From: Bryobacteraceae bacterium
GTDB taxonomy: Bacteria > Acidobacteriota > Terriglobia > Bryobacterales > Bryobacteraceae
DNA length: 64,000 bases
Direction: 5' to 3'
Assembly (NCBI GenBank): GCA_041394945.1
Contig: JAWKHH010000002.1
Span: forward strand, 1,509,186-1,573,185
This document shows, in pieces, positions 41,297 to 50,092 of this stretch. The notes beneath the pieces were generated by a model. That model had not been told where the DNA came from, ran no database searches, and was given only the letters and a program-made list of their open reading frames with translations. The stretch's first letter is position 1; each line of letters opens with the position of its first letter. Made by a program: the position numbers and the translations under genes.

Positions 41297-43421
41297 CGGC
41301 TTGTTGGGCCCGGCCGGTCCGCGCCAGCCAGTTCCGCAGCATCCCGGCATAGGCGGCGGCCTCGCCGCTCGATGCTAGGTCCTCAATGGAGAAGCGCATC
41401 TTCCGCTGCCAGTTCGGGTACTGCCAGGTGGTTGCCGGGACGTTCTGCTGGTCCACTTCCTTGGTGAGATCCTCCTGGTTGAGAGTCATCAGAAGGCAGG
41501 GCGTCGACGCCAGGAAGCCGGTGATCGCGTTGTGCAGTTCCCCGGACAGATCGGGTCCGTCGGCCGCCGAACGCGGAAAGCCGCCGGGAAGGAATCCCTG
41601 TTCGATCAGGGCGTCGAGCATGCGGTGCTTTTCCTCGCGCCGGCGTTGGAGGGCGCGGTCGCGGTTGCCCTGGTCGCCGAGGAGCCCCAGTTCGAAACGG
41701 ACCTGAATATCGCGTCCGGACCAGAAGCCGGACAGAGTCGGCAGGTCGTGCGTGGTGGAGGAGACGAGCGCCTGCGCCGGGTAATCCGAAGGCGCGCGGA
41801 AGCGTCCATCGCCGTTCTTCTCGAAGTAGAACAGCCGGTAGCTCAGAATGCCGGTGCGGGCGAGCGCATCGCGCATCCATGGCTCCACCGTTCCCAGATC
41901 CTCGCCGACGATAAGCACCTGCTCGCGCACGCTTTCGAGCGCCAGCACGCGCAGCAGATCCTGGTGATGGTCGTGAACGTAGGTGCCGCCGGAGGCCGGG
42001 AAGCCGTCCGGCATCCAGTAGAGCCGGAACAGACGCATCACGTGATCGATGCGCAGCGCGCCGCCGTGCCGTGCGCTATGCCGGATCGACTCGGCGAACG
42101 TGCGGTACTGGTCGGCGCGGTGCGCCTCGCGGTTGGGAGGAGGGAAAGACCAATCCTGCCCGTTCGGCGAGAAATCGTCGGGCGGCGCGCCGACGCGGCA
42201 TCCGGCCACGTAGAGCCGGCGGTTGGACCACAACTCGGCGCCGCAGCGATCGGTGGCGAGCGGCAAATCATGCAGCAGCCCGATATCCATCCCGTGCGCC
42301 ACGGCCCGGCGCTGCACGGCTTCCACCTGCCCGTCGACGAGCCACTGCAGATACTGATGGAATAGCACCGCCGGGGCATGCTCGCGGCGGAATTCGGCCA
42401 CCGCGCCGGACTCCGGGTCGCGATACTCCTCCGGCCACTGCGGCCAGATCCACACGTTGGCGTCGCGGCGATGCATCTCCTCGGAGAGGGCGGCATGGAG
42501 CGCGTACCGCTCAAGCAATTCGCCCTCGGCCTCGATGTAGGCGCGGAGCGCGTTCCCTCGATCGGTCCGCGGCTCCCAGTGCGCGCTCCGGAACCATTCG
42601 AACGCCGGCCGCAGCAGCGACAGTTTGAGCTTCCAAACCCGTTCGTAGTCGACGAATTCGGACCGGTTCAATTCGGCGATCGCAGCGCGAATTTCCTTCG
42701 ACGATCGCAGCGTCTGGCATTCCGTGCTCTCCCGGGTCTCGTCCACGCGGTCGACATCGAGGTAGATCGGGTTCCGATAGTGCAGGCTGTCGGGCAAATA
42801 GGGACTGGTGTTGAACGGAGCCCGATTGTGGATCGCGTGCAGCGGGTTCAGCGCCACGTAGGCGCCCTGGAGCGTTTCGGCCACCCAGTCGATGAGTTTT
42901 TCGAGAGCGCTGAAATCGCCGCATCCCCAGGTTTCGTTCGAGTGGACGCCCCACAGGCAGACCGCCAGGCCGGCGCGCCGCTCGGCGCGTTCGAGTGCCG
43001 GCGGCAGGTAGGCGCGCTCCGGGCACACGATCAGCCGGCTGCTGAGGGAGCCGTCTTTCGTTCGCACGCGCAATTCGTGGTATCCGAGCGGAACCGCGTC
43101 CGGCAGCCGCAACGCTGCCTTCGCGGAACCGTTGGAGCGCCGTGATGCGACGACGATTTCGCCGCCGGCTTCCAATGCGATGCGGCATTCGATTTCCTCA
43201 CCCGGCGGCGGGTGAAGCACGATCGTTTCTCCGCGGATTACGACATACACGGGTTCCACGACGGGCCGGGCCTGCGCTCCGGCCGCGCCGGCGCCGAGCG
43301 AAGCGAGGATGGCGCCGCGTAATTCCGGTGTGGTTTCGTGATAAGTCCCGAATATGTCCCAATATCCGGGCTGGATGCCGAAGCGCTCGGCGAGCAGGGG
43401 TGCGGATTCGTTTCGATCCAT
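41286..43421 (-). CDS. malQ: 4-alpha-glucanotransferase (amylomaltase, GH77)
   Basis: 711 aa, the length of the enteric type with an N-terminal beta-sandwich. The GH77 acids are recognisable in RIDHVMRLFRLYWMPDG (nucleophile Asp), IVGEDLGTVEPW (acid/base Glu) and SSTTHDLPTLSGFW (third Asp). It transfers alpha-1,4-glucan chains between maltodextrins and works in the cytoplasm in glycogen or maltodextrin turnover. It interrupts the flagellar genes and faces away from nuoB. No mal genes are adjacent. Confidence 0.94.
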   Translation of the reverse strand: MDRNESAPLLAERFGIQPGYWDIFGTYHETTPELRGAILASLGAGAAGAQARPVVEPVYVVIRGETIVLHPPPGEEIECRIALEAGGEIVVASRRSNGSAKAALRLPDAVPLGYHELRVRTKDGSLSSRLIVCPERAYLPPALERAERRAGLAVCLWGVHSNETWGCGDFSALEKLIDWVAETLQGAYVALNPLHAIHNRAPFNTSPYLPDSLHYRNPIYLDVDRVDETRESTECQTLRSSKEIRAAIAELNRSEFVDYERVWKLKLSLLRPAFEWFRSAHWEPRTDRGNALRAYIEAEGELLERYALHAALSEEMHRRDANVWIWPQWPEEYRDPESGAVAEFRREHAPAVLFHQYLQWLVDGQVEAVQRRAVAHGMDIGLLHDLPLATDRCGAELWSNRRLYVAGCRVGAPPDDFSPNGQDWSFPPPNREAHRADQYRTFAESIRHSARHGGALRIDHVMRLFRLYWMPDGFPASGGTYVHDHHQDLLRVLALESVREQVLIVGEDLGTVEPWMRDALARTGILSYRLFYFEKNGDGRFRAPSDYPAQALVSSTTHDLPTLSGFWSGRDIQVRFELGLLGDQGNRDRALQRRREEKHRMLDALIEQGFLPGGFPRSAADGPDLSGELHNAITGFLASTPCLLMTLNQEDLTKEVDQQNVPATTWQYPNWQRKMRFSIEDLASSGEAAAYAGMLRNWLARTGRAQQAVNG

Positions 43422-43560
43422 GCGTCTCTAAGTTGTGGGGCACGCGCGCCCGAGGCCAGACCGTCGTCCGTGGCGAAACATAGCCCGCTTCTCTAGTCGC
43501 AAGCGAGTATCTCGGCGGGCGGCTGTTCCGGGGGCGCTCGCTCTCTTGATTGTACCCGGT

Positions 43561-43594
43561 TGGGATTGGAACCGGGCTGGGATTGGAACCGGCC
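43561..43594. repeat. 17-bp tandem repeat upstream of nuoB
   Basis: TGGGATTGGAACCGGGC is followed directly by the same 17-mer with one change. CCGGTT at 43556-43561 is complementary to AACCGG at 43570-43575, so each unit can make an inverted repeat. It sits about 40 bp before the nuoB promoter and could be an operator or a slippage duplication. Confidence 0.6.
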
Positions 43595-43616
43595 GGCTTG
43601 CCCGGCATGCGAACCG

Positions 43617-43625
43617 TGGGATAAT
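43617..43625 (+). promoter_or_regulatory. Extended -10 promoter of nuoB
   Basis: TGGGATAAT, with TTGCCC (43598-43603) 16 bases upstream as -35. The predicted start near 43632 is two bases before the ATG, and no ribosome site exists, so the transcript appears leaderless. Confidence 0.55.
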
Positions 43626-43633
43626 CGAAGTTT

Positions 43634-44188
43634 ATGGAACTCAAGGAGTACCGTCCCGGACTGGATCCTGCGGAAGGATTGTTTCGCCGTATCGACGGCG
43701 ACATCCCCGTCGATCTCGAAGAATCGGTGCTGCTCACCACCGCCGACAAGGCGATCAACTGGGCGCGCAAGAATTCGATCTGGCCGATGACGTTCGGGCT
43801 GGCCTGCTGCGCGATCGAGATGATGGCGATGAGCGCGTCGCGGTTCGACATCTCGCGTTTTGGCGCGGAGGTATTTCGCGGTTCGCCGCGCCAGTCGGAT
43901 CTGATGATCATCGCCGGGCGGGTATCGAACAAGATGGCCCCGGTGGTTCGCAAGCTCTATCGTCAGATGCCGGAGCCGAAGTGGGTGATCTCGATGGGCG
44001 CGTGCGCGACATCGACCGGCGTGTTCAGCAACTACGCTCTCATTCCGGTGAACCAGATCATTCCGGTGGATGTGTACGTGCCGGGGTGTCCGCCGCGCCC
44101 GGAACAGTTGATTTACGCGATCATGCTTCTCCAGAACAAGATTCAGGAGGAAACGGGCACGGTGCGCAAGGTTCTGAACCTGGACTGA
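43634..44188 (+). CDS. nuoB: NADH-quinone oxidoreductase subunit B, stand-alone
   Basis: 184 aa. The four ligands of iron-sulfur cluster N2 are present: Cys58-Cys59 in GLACCAIEMM, Cys124 in ISMGACATSTG and Cys152 in YVPGCPPRPE. NuoB passes electrons to quinone at the membrane interface of complex I. It is normally part of a nuo operon; here it stands alone between malQ and flaG. This may be a separated single copy or a second copy. Confidence 0.93.
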   Translation: MELKEYRPGLDPAEGLFRRIDGDIPVDLEESVLLTTADKAINWARKNSIWPMTFGLACCAIEMMAMSASRFDISRFGAEVFRGSPRQSDLMIIAGRVSNKMAPVVRKLYRQMPEPKWVISMGACATSTGVFSNYALIPVNQIIPVDVYVPGCPPRPEQLIYAIMLLQNKIQEETGTVRKVLNLD

Positions 44189-44234
44189 TTTTTCTTCAAG
44201 TCCTTCGCCGGACCGCCGATGAGGCCTTTTGAGA

Positions 44235-44250
44235 GGAGTGGCGACACTCC
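44235..44250 (+). promoter_or_regulatory. Hairpin in the flaG leader, just before the ribosome site
   Basis: GGAGTG-GCGA-CACTCC forms a 6-bp perfect stem capped by a GNRA-type tetraloop, two bases before the strong GAGGAGG site of flaG (44252-44258). It may stabilise the mRNA or serve as a protein-binding site. Confidence 0.5.
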
Positions 44251-44265
44251 CGAGGAGGTCCAAAG

Positions 44266-44547
44266 ATGGAGATCTCGGCGGTAAGCCCCAACAACCCGCT
44301 GACCGGACAAAGCGTCCAGCAGAAGACGCCGGAGGCCCGTAATGAAACGCGCGCAGTCGTTCAGGCGACGCAGAAGCTGAACGAGACCCAGATCTTCGGC
44401 TATCACAGTGAACTCGTGTACGCATTTGACCGCCAAACGCAGCGCCCCTTGGTGCGGTTGGTCGATAAGGAAACGCGTGAGGTATTGCGCCAGTTTCCTC
44501 CCGAGCACGTGCTCCGGATGTACGAAGACCTGAAGCTGCACGCCTGA
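44266..44547 (+). CDS. flaG: FlaG-family flagellar protein
   Basis: 93 aa with a GAGGAGG ribosome site. The C-terminal half is the FlaG domain (LNETQIFGYHSELVYAFDRQTQRPLVRLVDKETREVLRQFPPEHVLRM). FlaG influences filament length in several bacteria. It lies directly before fliS, a usual arrangement with fliD, which is not seen here. Probably sigma-28 regulated, though I found no clear site. Confidence 0.88.
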   Translation: MEISAVSPNNPLTGQSVQQKTPEARNETRAVVQATQKLNETQIFGYHSELVYAFDRQTQRPLVRLVDKETREVLRQFPPEHVLRMYEDLKLHA

Positions 44548-44599
44548 GAGGGCGCGTGTTTCGCTGGCGACAAGAATACTGAAACCTCACGGAGGATGG

Positions 44600-45040
44600 A
44601 TGTCCACATACGCCGCACGAGCCTATTCGGCCACGCACGAAGACAGGCTCTCCGACGCCGACCCCCTGGAACTGATTCGCATGCTCTACCGCGCGGCCGT
44701 CGATGCCATCGCCAAAGCCCGTCTGGCGCTTGCCAGCGGCGATATCGGCCAACGTTCGGCGGCCATCACGCGGGCCTCGGAAATTCTGGCCGAACTGACT
44801 TCCGCACTCGATATGGATCAGGGCGGAGAACTGGCGCGGCGGCTGTTTGACCTCTACGACTACATCCAGCGCCGTCTCCAGGAAGCCAACTTCCTTCAGG
44901 CCGATGAACCTCTCGCCGAGTCGCACGGCTTGCTGTCGACGCTTCTCGAAGGGTGGGAGCAATGCCGGCCCCAGGCGTCGGGCCCCGTTCCGGTTCGAGC
45001 GGCGGGCTCGCGCGCGGCCACGGCCGCCGTCACGGCCTGA
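44600..45040 (+). CDS. fliS: Flagellin export chaperone FliS
   Basis: 146 aa with GGAGG before the ATG. The four-helix bundle sequence is recognisable from YSATHEDRLSDADPLELIRMLYRAAVDAIAKARLAL to LFDLYDYIQRRLQEANFLQ. The Ala/Arg-rich tail after residue 120 is extra. FliS binds the flagellin C-terminus in the cytoplasm and prevents early polymerisation. No flagellin gene is present, so it works at a distance. Confidence 0.93.
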   Translation: MSTYAARAYSATHEDRLSDADPLELIRMLYRAAVDAIAKARLALASGDIGQRSAAITRASEILAELTSALDMDQGGELARRLFDLYDYIQRRLQEANFLQADEPLAESHGLLSTLLEGWEQCRPQASGPVPVRAAGSRAATAAVTA

Positions 45041-45072
45041 GTCACCGCCTGACGCGGGTCGCGCCGGACCGG

Positions 45073-46383
45073 TCAGGTTCGCTTTCTGCGGCCGCCTGGC
45101 CGGTTCTTGCCGTCGCCCTCGTAGGCCGGACGCCGGCCCGCTTCGCTCACTTCCCGCTCCGCGATGGCGTCGAAGTGTTTCTGCCTTCCCTCGCGATACG
45201 AGTCGACGCCCAGCTTGATCGCCGTCATGATCTGATATCCGAAATGGGCGTTCAGCACCGGCGGCTTGCGGGTCCGCATCGCATCGAGCAGGTTGCCCAT
45301 GTGCGCCGGAACCAACGCCCCCGGATCCACCTCGAGGCGCCGCTCGCCGCGCCGGTCCGCCGGCATCGTCGATTCCCAGGTGCGCTCCGCCGCTACGATC
45401 ACTTCGCGCTGGCCGAACGAGATGGTCCCTTTGCTGCCGTAGATGGTCTCGCCGAAGTGCTGGTTGGCCGCTGCATTCGCCATCGACGAGGACAAGTTCA
45501 CGAAGAACTTCGGGTACTCGATCAGAGTGGCATAGGTGTCGGGCACCTCGCGATCCCTCTGGACGTAAATGCCTCCTGTGGCGCTTACGCGCGCCGGAAA
45601 CTTCGGACCCATTGCGTAGAGCAATGGACCCAGCTTGTGGTAGAACAAGTCGGTTGCGATTCCGCCCGAGTAGTCCCAATACTTGCGCCAGCGGAAGTAT
45701 CGCTCGGCGCTGAAGGGCCGCTGCGGCGCGGAGCCGAGCCATCGTTTCCAATCGATCGTCGCGGGCGAAGCTTCCTCATCCACGTAATAGTTCCATTCGC
45801 CGTCGATTGAGTTGCGCGAGTAAGTCGCCTGGGCCCAGAGCAGGTCGCCGATTTCCCCGGCCTCGATCAGTTCTTTGGCGCGCTGGTAGCGCTTGTCGGA
45901 GAGATGCTGCGAGCCCACCTGGAGCATACGCCCGTGCCGGGCGGCCGCGGCCGACACCTTCTTCGCCTCGTCGGTGGTCAAGGTCATGGGTTTCTGGAGA
46001 TAGACGTCCTTGCCGGCCGAGATGGCGTCGATGGCCATCGGCGCGTGCCAGTGATCGGGGACGGAGATCACCACGCAGTCGATGTCCGTTCGCGCGAGGA
46101 GGTCACGGTAATCGTGGACGACGTCTTTCGCTTCGAGGCCGGCGAGGTCCCGCGCGCGCTCCTTGTGGCGGTTGTAGACGTCGCAAACGGCGGCCACCCG
46201 GATGTCGCCGGTGTCTTTCTGGCGGTCCAGCAGGTGACGCAGCATCCCGGTACCGTTGCCGCCGACTCCAATCACGGCCACCTGAATCCGGTCGTTGGCG
46301 CCGAGCACCCGGCCGGATGCGGCGGCGGCCAATAGGAAGCCTCGCCGGGTGGCCCGCGTTTGGTTCGTTCCTTCGCTTTGCAT
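45073..46383 (-). CDS. Gfo/Idh/MocA-family oxidoreductase with Tat leader
   Basis: 436 aa from the ATG at 46383, where a twin-arginine leader begins (TRATRRGFLLAAAASGRVLG). The Rossmann motif is VIGVGGNGTGMLRHLL. The family's EKP position reads LQKPMTLTTDEAKK (Gln-Lys-Pro), a known variant, and C-terminal beta-sheet sequence follows. It is a paralogue of the gene at 6797-8041. Divergent from pdxR with a 95-bp shared control region. Substrate unknown, probably a sugar derivative. Confidence 0.9.
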   Translation of the reverse strand: MQSEGTNQTRATRRGFLLAAAASGRVLGANDRIQVAVIGVGGNGTGMLRHLLDRQKDTGDIRVAAVCDVYNRHKERARDLAGLEAKDVVHDYRDLLARTDIDCVVISVPDHWHAPMAIDAISAGKDVYLQKPMTLTTDEAKKVSAAAARHGRMLQVGSQHLSDKRYQRAKELIEAGEIGDLLWAQATYSRNSIDGEWNYYVDEEASPATIDWKRWLGSAPQRPFSAERYFRWRKYWDYSGGIATDLFYHKLGPLLYAMGPKFPARVSATGGIYVQRDREVPDTYATLIEYPKFFVNLSSSMANAAANQHFGETIYGSKGTISFGQREVIVAAERTWESTMPADRRGERRLEVDPGALVPAHMGNLLDAMRTRKPPVLNAHFGYQIMTAIKLGVDSYREGRQKHFDAIAEREVSEAGRRPAYEGDGKNRPGGRRKRT

Positions 46384-46429
46384 GATCGAGATTCTATCAC
46401 CGGCGCACGGAGCGATCAGCCAAAGTGAG

Positions 46430-46459
46430 CCAATTCGAAAGCGATTGGAGTAGGCCAAT
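46430..46459. promoter_or_regulatory. Candidate PdxR operator
   Basis: CCAAT (46430-46434), ATTGG (46444-46448) and CCAAT (46455-46459) make one inverted and one direct repeat just above the pdxR -10. MocR-type regulators such as PdxR often bind mixed direct and inverted repeats in such positions. Confidence 0.45.
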
Positions 46460-46460
46460 A

Positions 46461-46469
46461 TGGTACGAT
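46461..46469 (+). promoter_or_regulatory. Extended -10 promoter of pdxR
   Basis: TGGTACGAT matches TGnTAnnnT. It predicts a transcription start near 46475, four bases before the GTG at 46479, and therefore argues against the in-frame ATG at 46425. Confidence 0.5.
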
Positions 46470-46478
46470 GAACGAGCA

Positions 46479-47936
46479 GTGGAAAACGCGACCGGGAACT
46501 TCGCCTCCGGCCTAGGGCTGTCGCTGAACGGCCAGTCCGCCGTGCCGCTGTATCGCCAGATTCAGGATCACATCCGCGAGCGGATCGAGGCCGGCGTGCT
46601 GCGCGACGGCGACCGGCTTCCTCCGACGCGCGACCTGGCGGAAGCGCTGCGGCTCAATCGGGCCACGGTGGCCGCGGCCTATCGGGCGCTTGAAGAGGAG
46701 GGCCTGCTGCGGGGCCACGTGGGGCGCGGCAGCTTCGTCCAATCCCGCCAATTCGCCCCAACGCCGGCATCGGATCCGGCTTGGCCCACCGAAGCCGCGA
46801 TCAGCTTTTCCACGGCGAGGCCGTCGGACGCACTGTTTCCGATCGCCGATTTCCGGCGTTCCGCCCACGAGGTACTCGCCGGAGACCTCGCGCCGATCCT
46901 CCAATTGGGTTCGCCCATCGGCTATGAACCGTTCCGCCGCCACTTGCTCGAAGCGTTGGCCGCGTCGGGCCAGGCGCAGCCGGCCGACGACCTGATCGTG
47001 ACCAGCGGCTGCCAGCAGGCGCTCGATCTTCTCCAGCGCGTCCTGGCCCCGGCGGGAAGCACGGTCTTCGTCGAGGATCCCATCTACCCGGGTCTGCGGG
47101 AACTGTTCCGCCGCGCCGGAGTCCGGCTGGCGGGGATCCCGGTGGGGGCGGGCGGCATCGACATCGGCGCGCTCGATCGTGCGCTGCACCGCGAGCATCC
47201 GGCGCTGATCGTGGTCACGCCGGATTTCCAGAATCCCACCGGCATCACGCTGCCGCTCGAACAGCGGGATCAGCTACTCGGGCTGGCCGCGGCCCACGGC
47301 GTTCCGCTCGTTGAGAACGCCGCCTATAGCGCGCTGCGGCATGAAGGCGAGCCGGTGGCCGCCCTAAAACGGATGGACCGTGCCGGACTGGTGATTCAGG
47401 TGGGCAGTTTTTCGAAGCTCGCCTTCCCCGGGCTCCGGATCGGCTGGATCGCCGCTCCGCGGACGATCGTCGAGCGCGCAGCCGTGGCCAAGCAGTGGGC
47501 CGATCTTCATTCGGACCAGCTTTCGCAGGCGATCCTGCACCGCTTCCTCGCCTCCGGGCGGATGGAGGCGCACCGGCGCAAGGTGATCGAAGCCGGCCGC
47601 GAACGGCTGGACGCCACCATCGCCGGTCTCCGCGAGTTCTTTCCGGGTGGAACGTCGTTTGCCCGGCCCGAGGGCGGCATGAACATCTGGGTGGAACTGC
47701 CGGCGCCGGCTGACGCCGAAGAGATCCTGCCCAAGGCTATTGCCGGCGGCGTGAGTTTTCTTCCGGCGCGATATTTCGCCGTGGGCGATTTTCCGCGCGG
47801 CGCGCTCCGGCTGAGCTTTGCCGGACTCGCACCGGGCGAGATCCGGCGCGGACTTCAGGTGATCGGCGGCATCGCCGCCAAGGCGATCCACGGGGGTGAG
47901 GCATCGCGGCTCCCGCTGGCTTCCGCCATCGTTTGA
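46479..47936 (+). CDS. pdxR: MocR-type regulator of PLP synthesis
   Basis: 485 aa from the GTG at 46479; the ATG at 46425 would put promoter and operator inside the gene. The GntR winged helix is at the start (VPLYRQIQDHIRERIEAGVLRDGDRLPPTRDLAEALRLNRATVAAAYRAL). The rest is a type-I aminotransferase fold with the PLP-lysine context GSFSKLAFPGLRIGW and the aspartate/substrate region VTPDFQNPTGITL. It stands before pdxS-pdxT, so it senses PLP and controls its synthesis. Confidence 0.9.
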   Translation: MENATGNFASGLGLSLNGQSAVPLYRQIQDHIRERIEAGVLRDGDRLPPTRDLAEALRLNRATVAAAYRALEEEGLLRGHVGRGSFVQSRQFAPTPASDPAWPTEAAISFSTARPSDALFPIADFRRSAHEVLAGDLAPILQLGSPIGYEPFRRHLLEALAASGQAQPADDLIVTSGCQQALDLLQRVLAPAGSTVFVEDPIYPGLRELFRRAGVRLAGIPVGAGGIDIGALDRALHREHPALIVVTPDFQNPTGITLPLEQRDQLLGLAAAHGVPLVENAAYSALRHEGEPVAALKRMDRAGLVIQVGSFSKLAFPGLRIGWIAAPRTIVERAAVAKQWADLHSDQLSQAILHRFLASGRMEAHRRKVIEAGRERLDATIAGLREFFPGGTSFARPEGGMNIWVELPAPADAEEILPKAIAGGVSFLPARYFAVGDFPRGALRLSFAGLAPGEIRRGLQVIGGIAAKAIHGGEASRLPLASAIV

Positions 47937-47964
47937 TTTTGAGTACTACAGAAAGGCCCCAGAA

Positions 47965-48852
47965 ATGATCCTTACCGACGAGAAATTTCGAGTGAAAATC
48001 GGCTTGGCCGAGATGCTCAAGGGCGGCGTCATCATGGACGTCACTAACGCCGAACAGGCGCAGATCGCCGAAAAGGCCGGCGCGGCGGCCGTGATGGCGC
48101 TCGAACGCGTCCCGGCCGATATCCGCAAGGAAGGCGGTGTGGCGCGAATGGCGCCGATCGCCAAGATCCGGGAAATCATGGAGACGGTCAGCATCCCGGT
48201 GATGGCCAAGGCGCGGATCGGACACTTCATGGAGGCGCGCGTCCTCGAGGCGCTCGAAGTCGACTATATCGATGAGAGCGAAGTGCTCACACCGGCCGAC
48301 GAAGAGCACCATATCGACAAGCGCGGCTTCAAAGTCCCCTTCGTCTGCGGCGCGCGCAACCTGGGTGAGGCGCTCCGCCGCATCGCCGAGGGCGCGGCGA
48401 TGATCCGCACGAAGGGCGAAGCCGGCTCGGGCAACATCGTCGAGGCCGTGCGTCACATCCGCACGATCGTGAAGGAAATGAAGCAGCTCACCGTGCTTGG
48501 GGAGGAAGAGCTGGTGCGCGAGGCGAAGAATCATCAGGCTCCGCTCGAGCTAATCCAGTACGTCGCCAAGAATGGCAAGCTGCCGGTTCCTAACTTTTCA
48601 GCCGGGGGCATCGCCACTCCGGCCGACGCCGCGCTGGTGATGCAGTTGGGCGCCGAGGCGGTGTTCGTGGGGTCGGGCATCTTCAAGTCGGACGATCCCG
48701 AGGCGCGGGCGAAGGCGATCGTCAAGGCAGCCACCTTCTACAAGGACCCGGCGAAACTTCTCGAAGCGAGCGAGGAACTCGGCATCGGGATGGCCGGCAT
48801 CGACATGGCGACGCTCACCGCCACCGATCTGCTGCAGACCCGAGGCTGGTAG
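47965..48852 (+). CDS. pdxS: Pyridoxal 5'-phosphate synthase subunit PdxS
   Basis: 295 aa from the ATG at 47965 with GAAAGG upstream. The sequence is highly conserved: GLAEMLKGGVIMDVTNAEQAQIAEKAGA, ADIRKEGGVARM, VPVMAKARIGH with the catalytic lysine, and LPVPNFSAGGIATPADAALVMQLGAEAVFVGSGIF. It makes PLP from ribose 5-phosphate, glyceraldehyde 3-phosphate and ammonia delivered by PdxT, encoded 14 bp downstream. Confidence 0.97.
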   Translation: MILTDEKFRVKIGLAEMLKGGVIMDVTNAEQAQIAEKAGAAAVMALERVPADIRKEGGVARMAPIAKIREIMETVSIPVMAKARIGHFMEARVLEALEVDYIDESEVLTPADEEHHIDKRGFKVPFVCGARNLGEALRRIAEGAAMIRTKGEAGSGNIVEAVRHIRTIVKEMKQLTVLGEEELVREAKNHQAPLELIQYVAKNGKLPVPNFSAGGIATPADAALVMQLGAEAVFVGSGIFKSDDPEARAKAIVKAATFYKDPAKLLEASEELGIGMAGIDMATLTATDLLQTRGW

Positions 48853-48866
48853 GCCTGGCTCCGCCT

Positions 48867-49505
48867 ATGAACCTCGGTGTGCTCGCCCTGCAGGGCGATT
48901 TCGAAGCTCACGTGCGCGCGTTCGAGGAGGCTGGCCGTGACGGCGGCCTCGAGGTGCGCGAAGTCCGTACGGCGGCCGATCTAGATGGTGTGGACGCGCT
49001 GGTGATTCCGGGTGGCGAGAGCACGACGATGCTGAAGCTGATCGGGATGGAAAACCTGACGGAACCGCTCCTCGAGTTCGGCCAGCGAAAGCCGATTTTC
49101 GGCACATGCGCCGGCGCCATTCTGCTGGCGAAGGAAGTGGCGTCACCGGCGCAATGGTCGCTCGGGTTGATGGATATCGCGGTCGAGCGGAACGCTTACG
49201 GGAGGCAGGTGCACAGCGACGTCACTCGCGTTGACCTGCTGCCCGGCGGGCCTTCGATCGAGGCCGTCTTCATTCGGGCGCCGATCATCCGCCGGGCCGG
49301 ACCCGGCGTTCGGGTGCTGGCGGTTCGCGACGGCAATCCCATTCTGGCGGCCGAGGGCCTGCACATGGCTGCTACGTTCCATCCCGAGCTGACGGCGGAT
49401 CGAACCGTGCAGCGGCTCTTCCTCGAGCACGCCCGCCGCTCGATGCAATCCGGAGCCCGAGCTGGAGCCGCCCAAGCTGGAGCCAAGGCATGCGGCGCCG
49501 CGTAA
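48867..49505 (+). CDS. pdxT: PLP synthase glutaminase subunit PdxT
   Basis: 212 aa. The class-I glutaminase triad is visible: nucleophile Cys in FGTCAGAILLA, and His-Glu in ATFHPELTADR. PGGESTTMLKLIGMENL is the oxyanion region. It supplies ammonia to PdxS. The Ala/Gly-rich tail after about residue 190 is a local extension. It overlaps the next gene by 16 bp. Confidence 0.95.
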   Translation: MNLGVLALQGDFEAHVRAFEEAGRDGGLEVREVRTAADLDGVDALVIPGGESTTMLKLIGMENLTEPLLEFGQRKPIFGTCAGAILLAKEVASPAQWSLGLMDIAVERNAYGRQVHSDVTRVDLLPGGPSIEAVFIRAPIIRRAGPGVRVLAVRDGNPILAAEGLHMAATFHPELTADRTVQRLFLEHARRSMQSGARAGAAQAGAKACGAA

Positions 49506-49960
49506 GCGACATCGGCCGCGGGGGCGCGCCGACCCCGCCGACTCCCCTCCGGCGCGGCGGACCGCAGGGGATCCTGTTCGTTTGTTTGGGGAACGCTATT
49601 CGAAGCCAAATGGCCGAGGCGTTCGCGCGCAAGTACGGTTCCGACGTCATTGCGCCCGCCAGCGCCGGCCTTACGCCCGCGGCGGTGGTGGCCCCGTTGA
49701 CCCTGAAGGTGATGAAGGACCGCGGCCTCGATCTCACGAGCCATTTCCCGAAAGCGATCCTCGAGGCGCCGGGCAGCCCGTGGGATCAGATCGTCAATAT
49801 CAGCGGCGAGCGCCTTCCTCCCTTTCCGAATTCGCGGATCCGGACCTGGGAGGTGGCCGATCCGGTGGGAGGTCCCGAACAGGCATTCGTCGAAACCGCG
49901 GACAAGATCGAAGGGCTGATCATGCAGTTGATTCTCGATCTCCGGTCCGGCCGGGGATAG
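49490..49960 (+). CDS. Low-molecular-weight protein-tyrosine-phosphatase-like protein
   Basis: 156 aa. The P-loop is CLGNAIRS (Cys32, Arg38), the C(X)5R(S/T) motif of LMW phosphatases and arsenate reductases, and an ADP motif with the general-acid Asp lies near residue 124. The first 25 residues are a Gly/Pro/Arg-rich extension not expected in the family. It overlaps the pdxT end by 16 bp, so it is translated with the PLP genes. Phosphatase or arsenate reductase activity cannot be told apart. Confidence 0.82.
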   Translation: MRRRVSDIGRGGAPTPPTPLRRGGPQGILFVCLGNAIRSQMAEAFARKYGSDVIAPASAGLTPAAVVAPLTLKVMKDRGLDLTSHFPKAILEAPGSPWDQIVNISGERLPPFPNSRIRTWEVADPVGGPEQAFVETADKIEGLIMQLILDLRSGRG

Positions 49961-50049
49961 CCCCATGGGCGGCGAGACGGCAAGACCCGGGATCGGAGGC
50001 ATCGCACGCTCTCCAGCCGTTCCGCGCCCGTAGGCCGTTCCAACGCGCA

Positions 50050-50058
50050 TGATAAACT
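50050..50058 (+). promoter_or_regulatory. Possible extended -10 before the S41-like gene
   Basis: TGATAAACT (TGn plus four of six -10 matches) lies 34 bp before the ATG at 50093 and would allow a normal leader with the GGGGAG ribosome site. Confidence 0.35.
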
Positions 50059-50092
50059 GCTTACTGGGCGTTTTGCGCCCGAAAGGGGAGCG

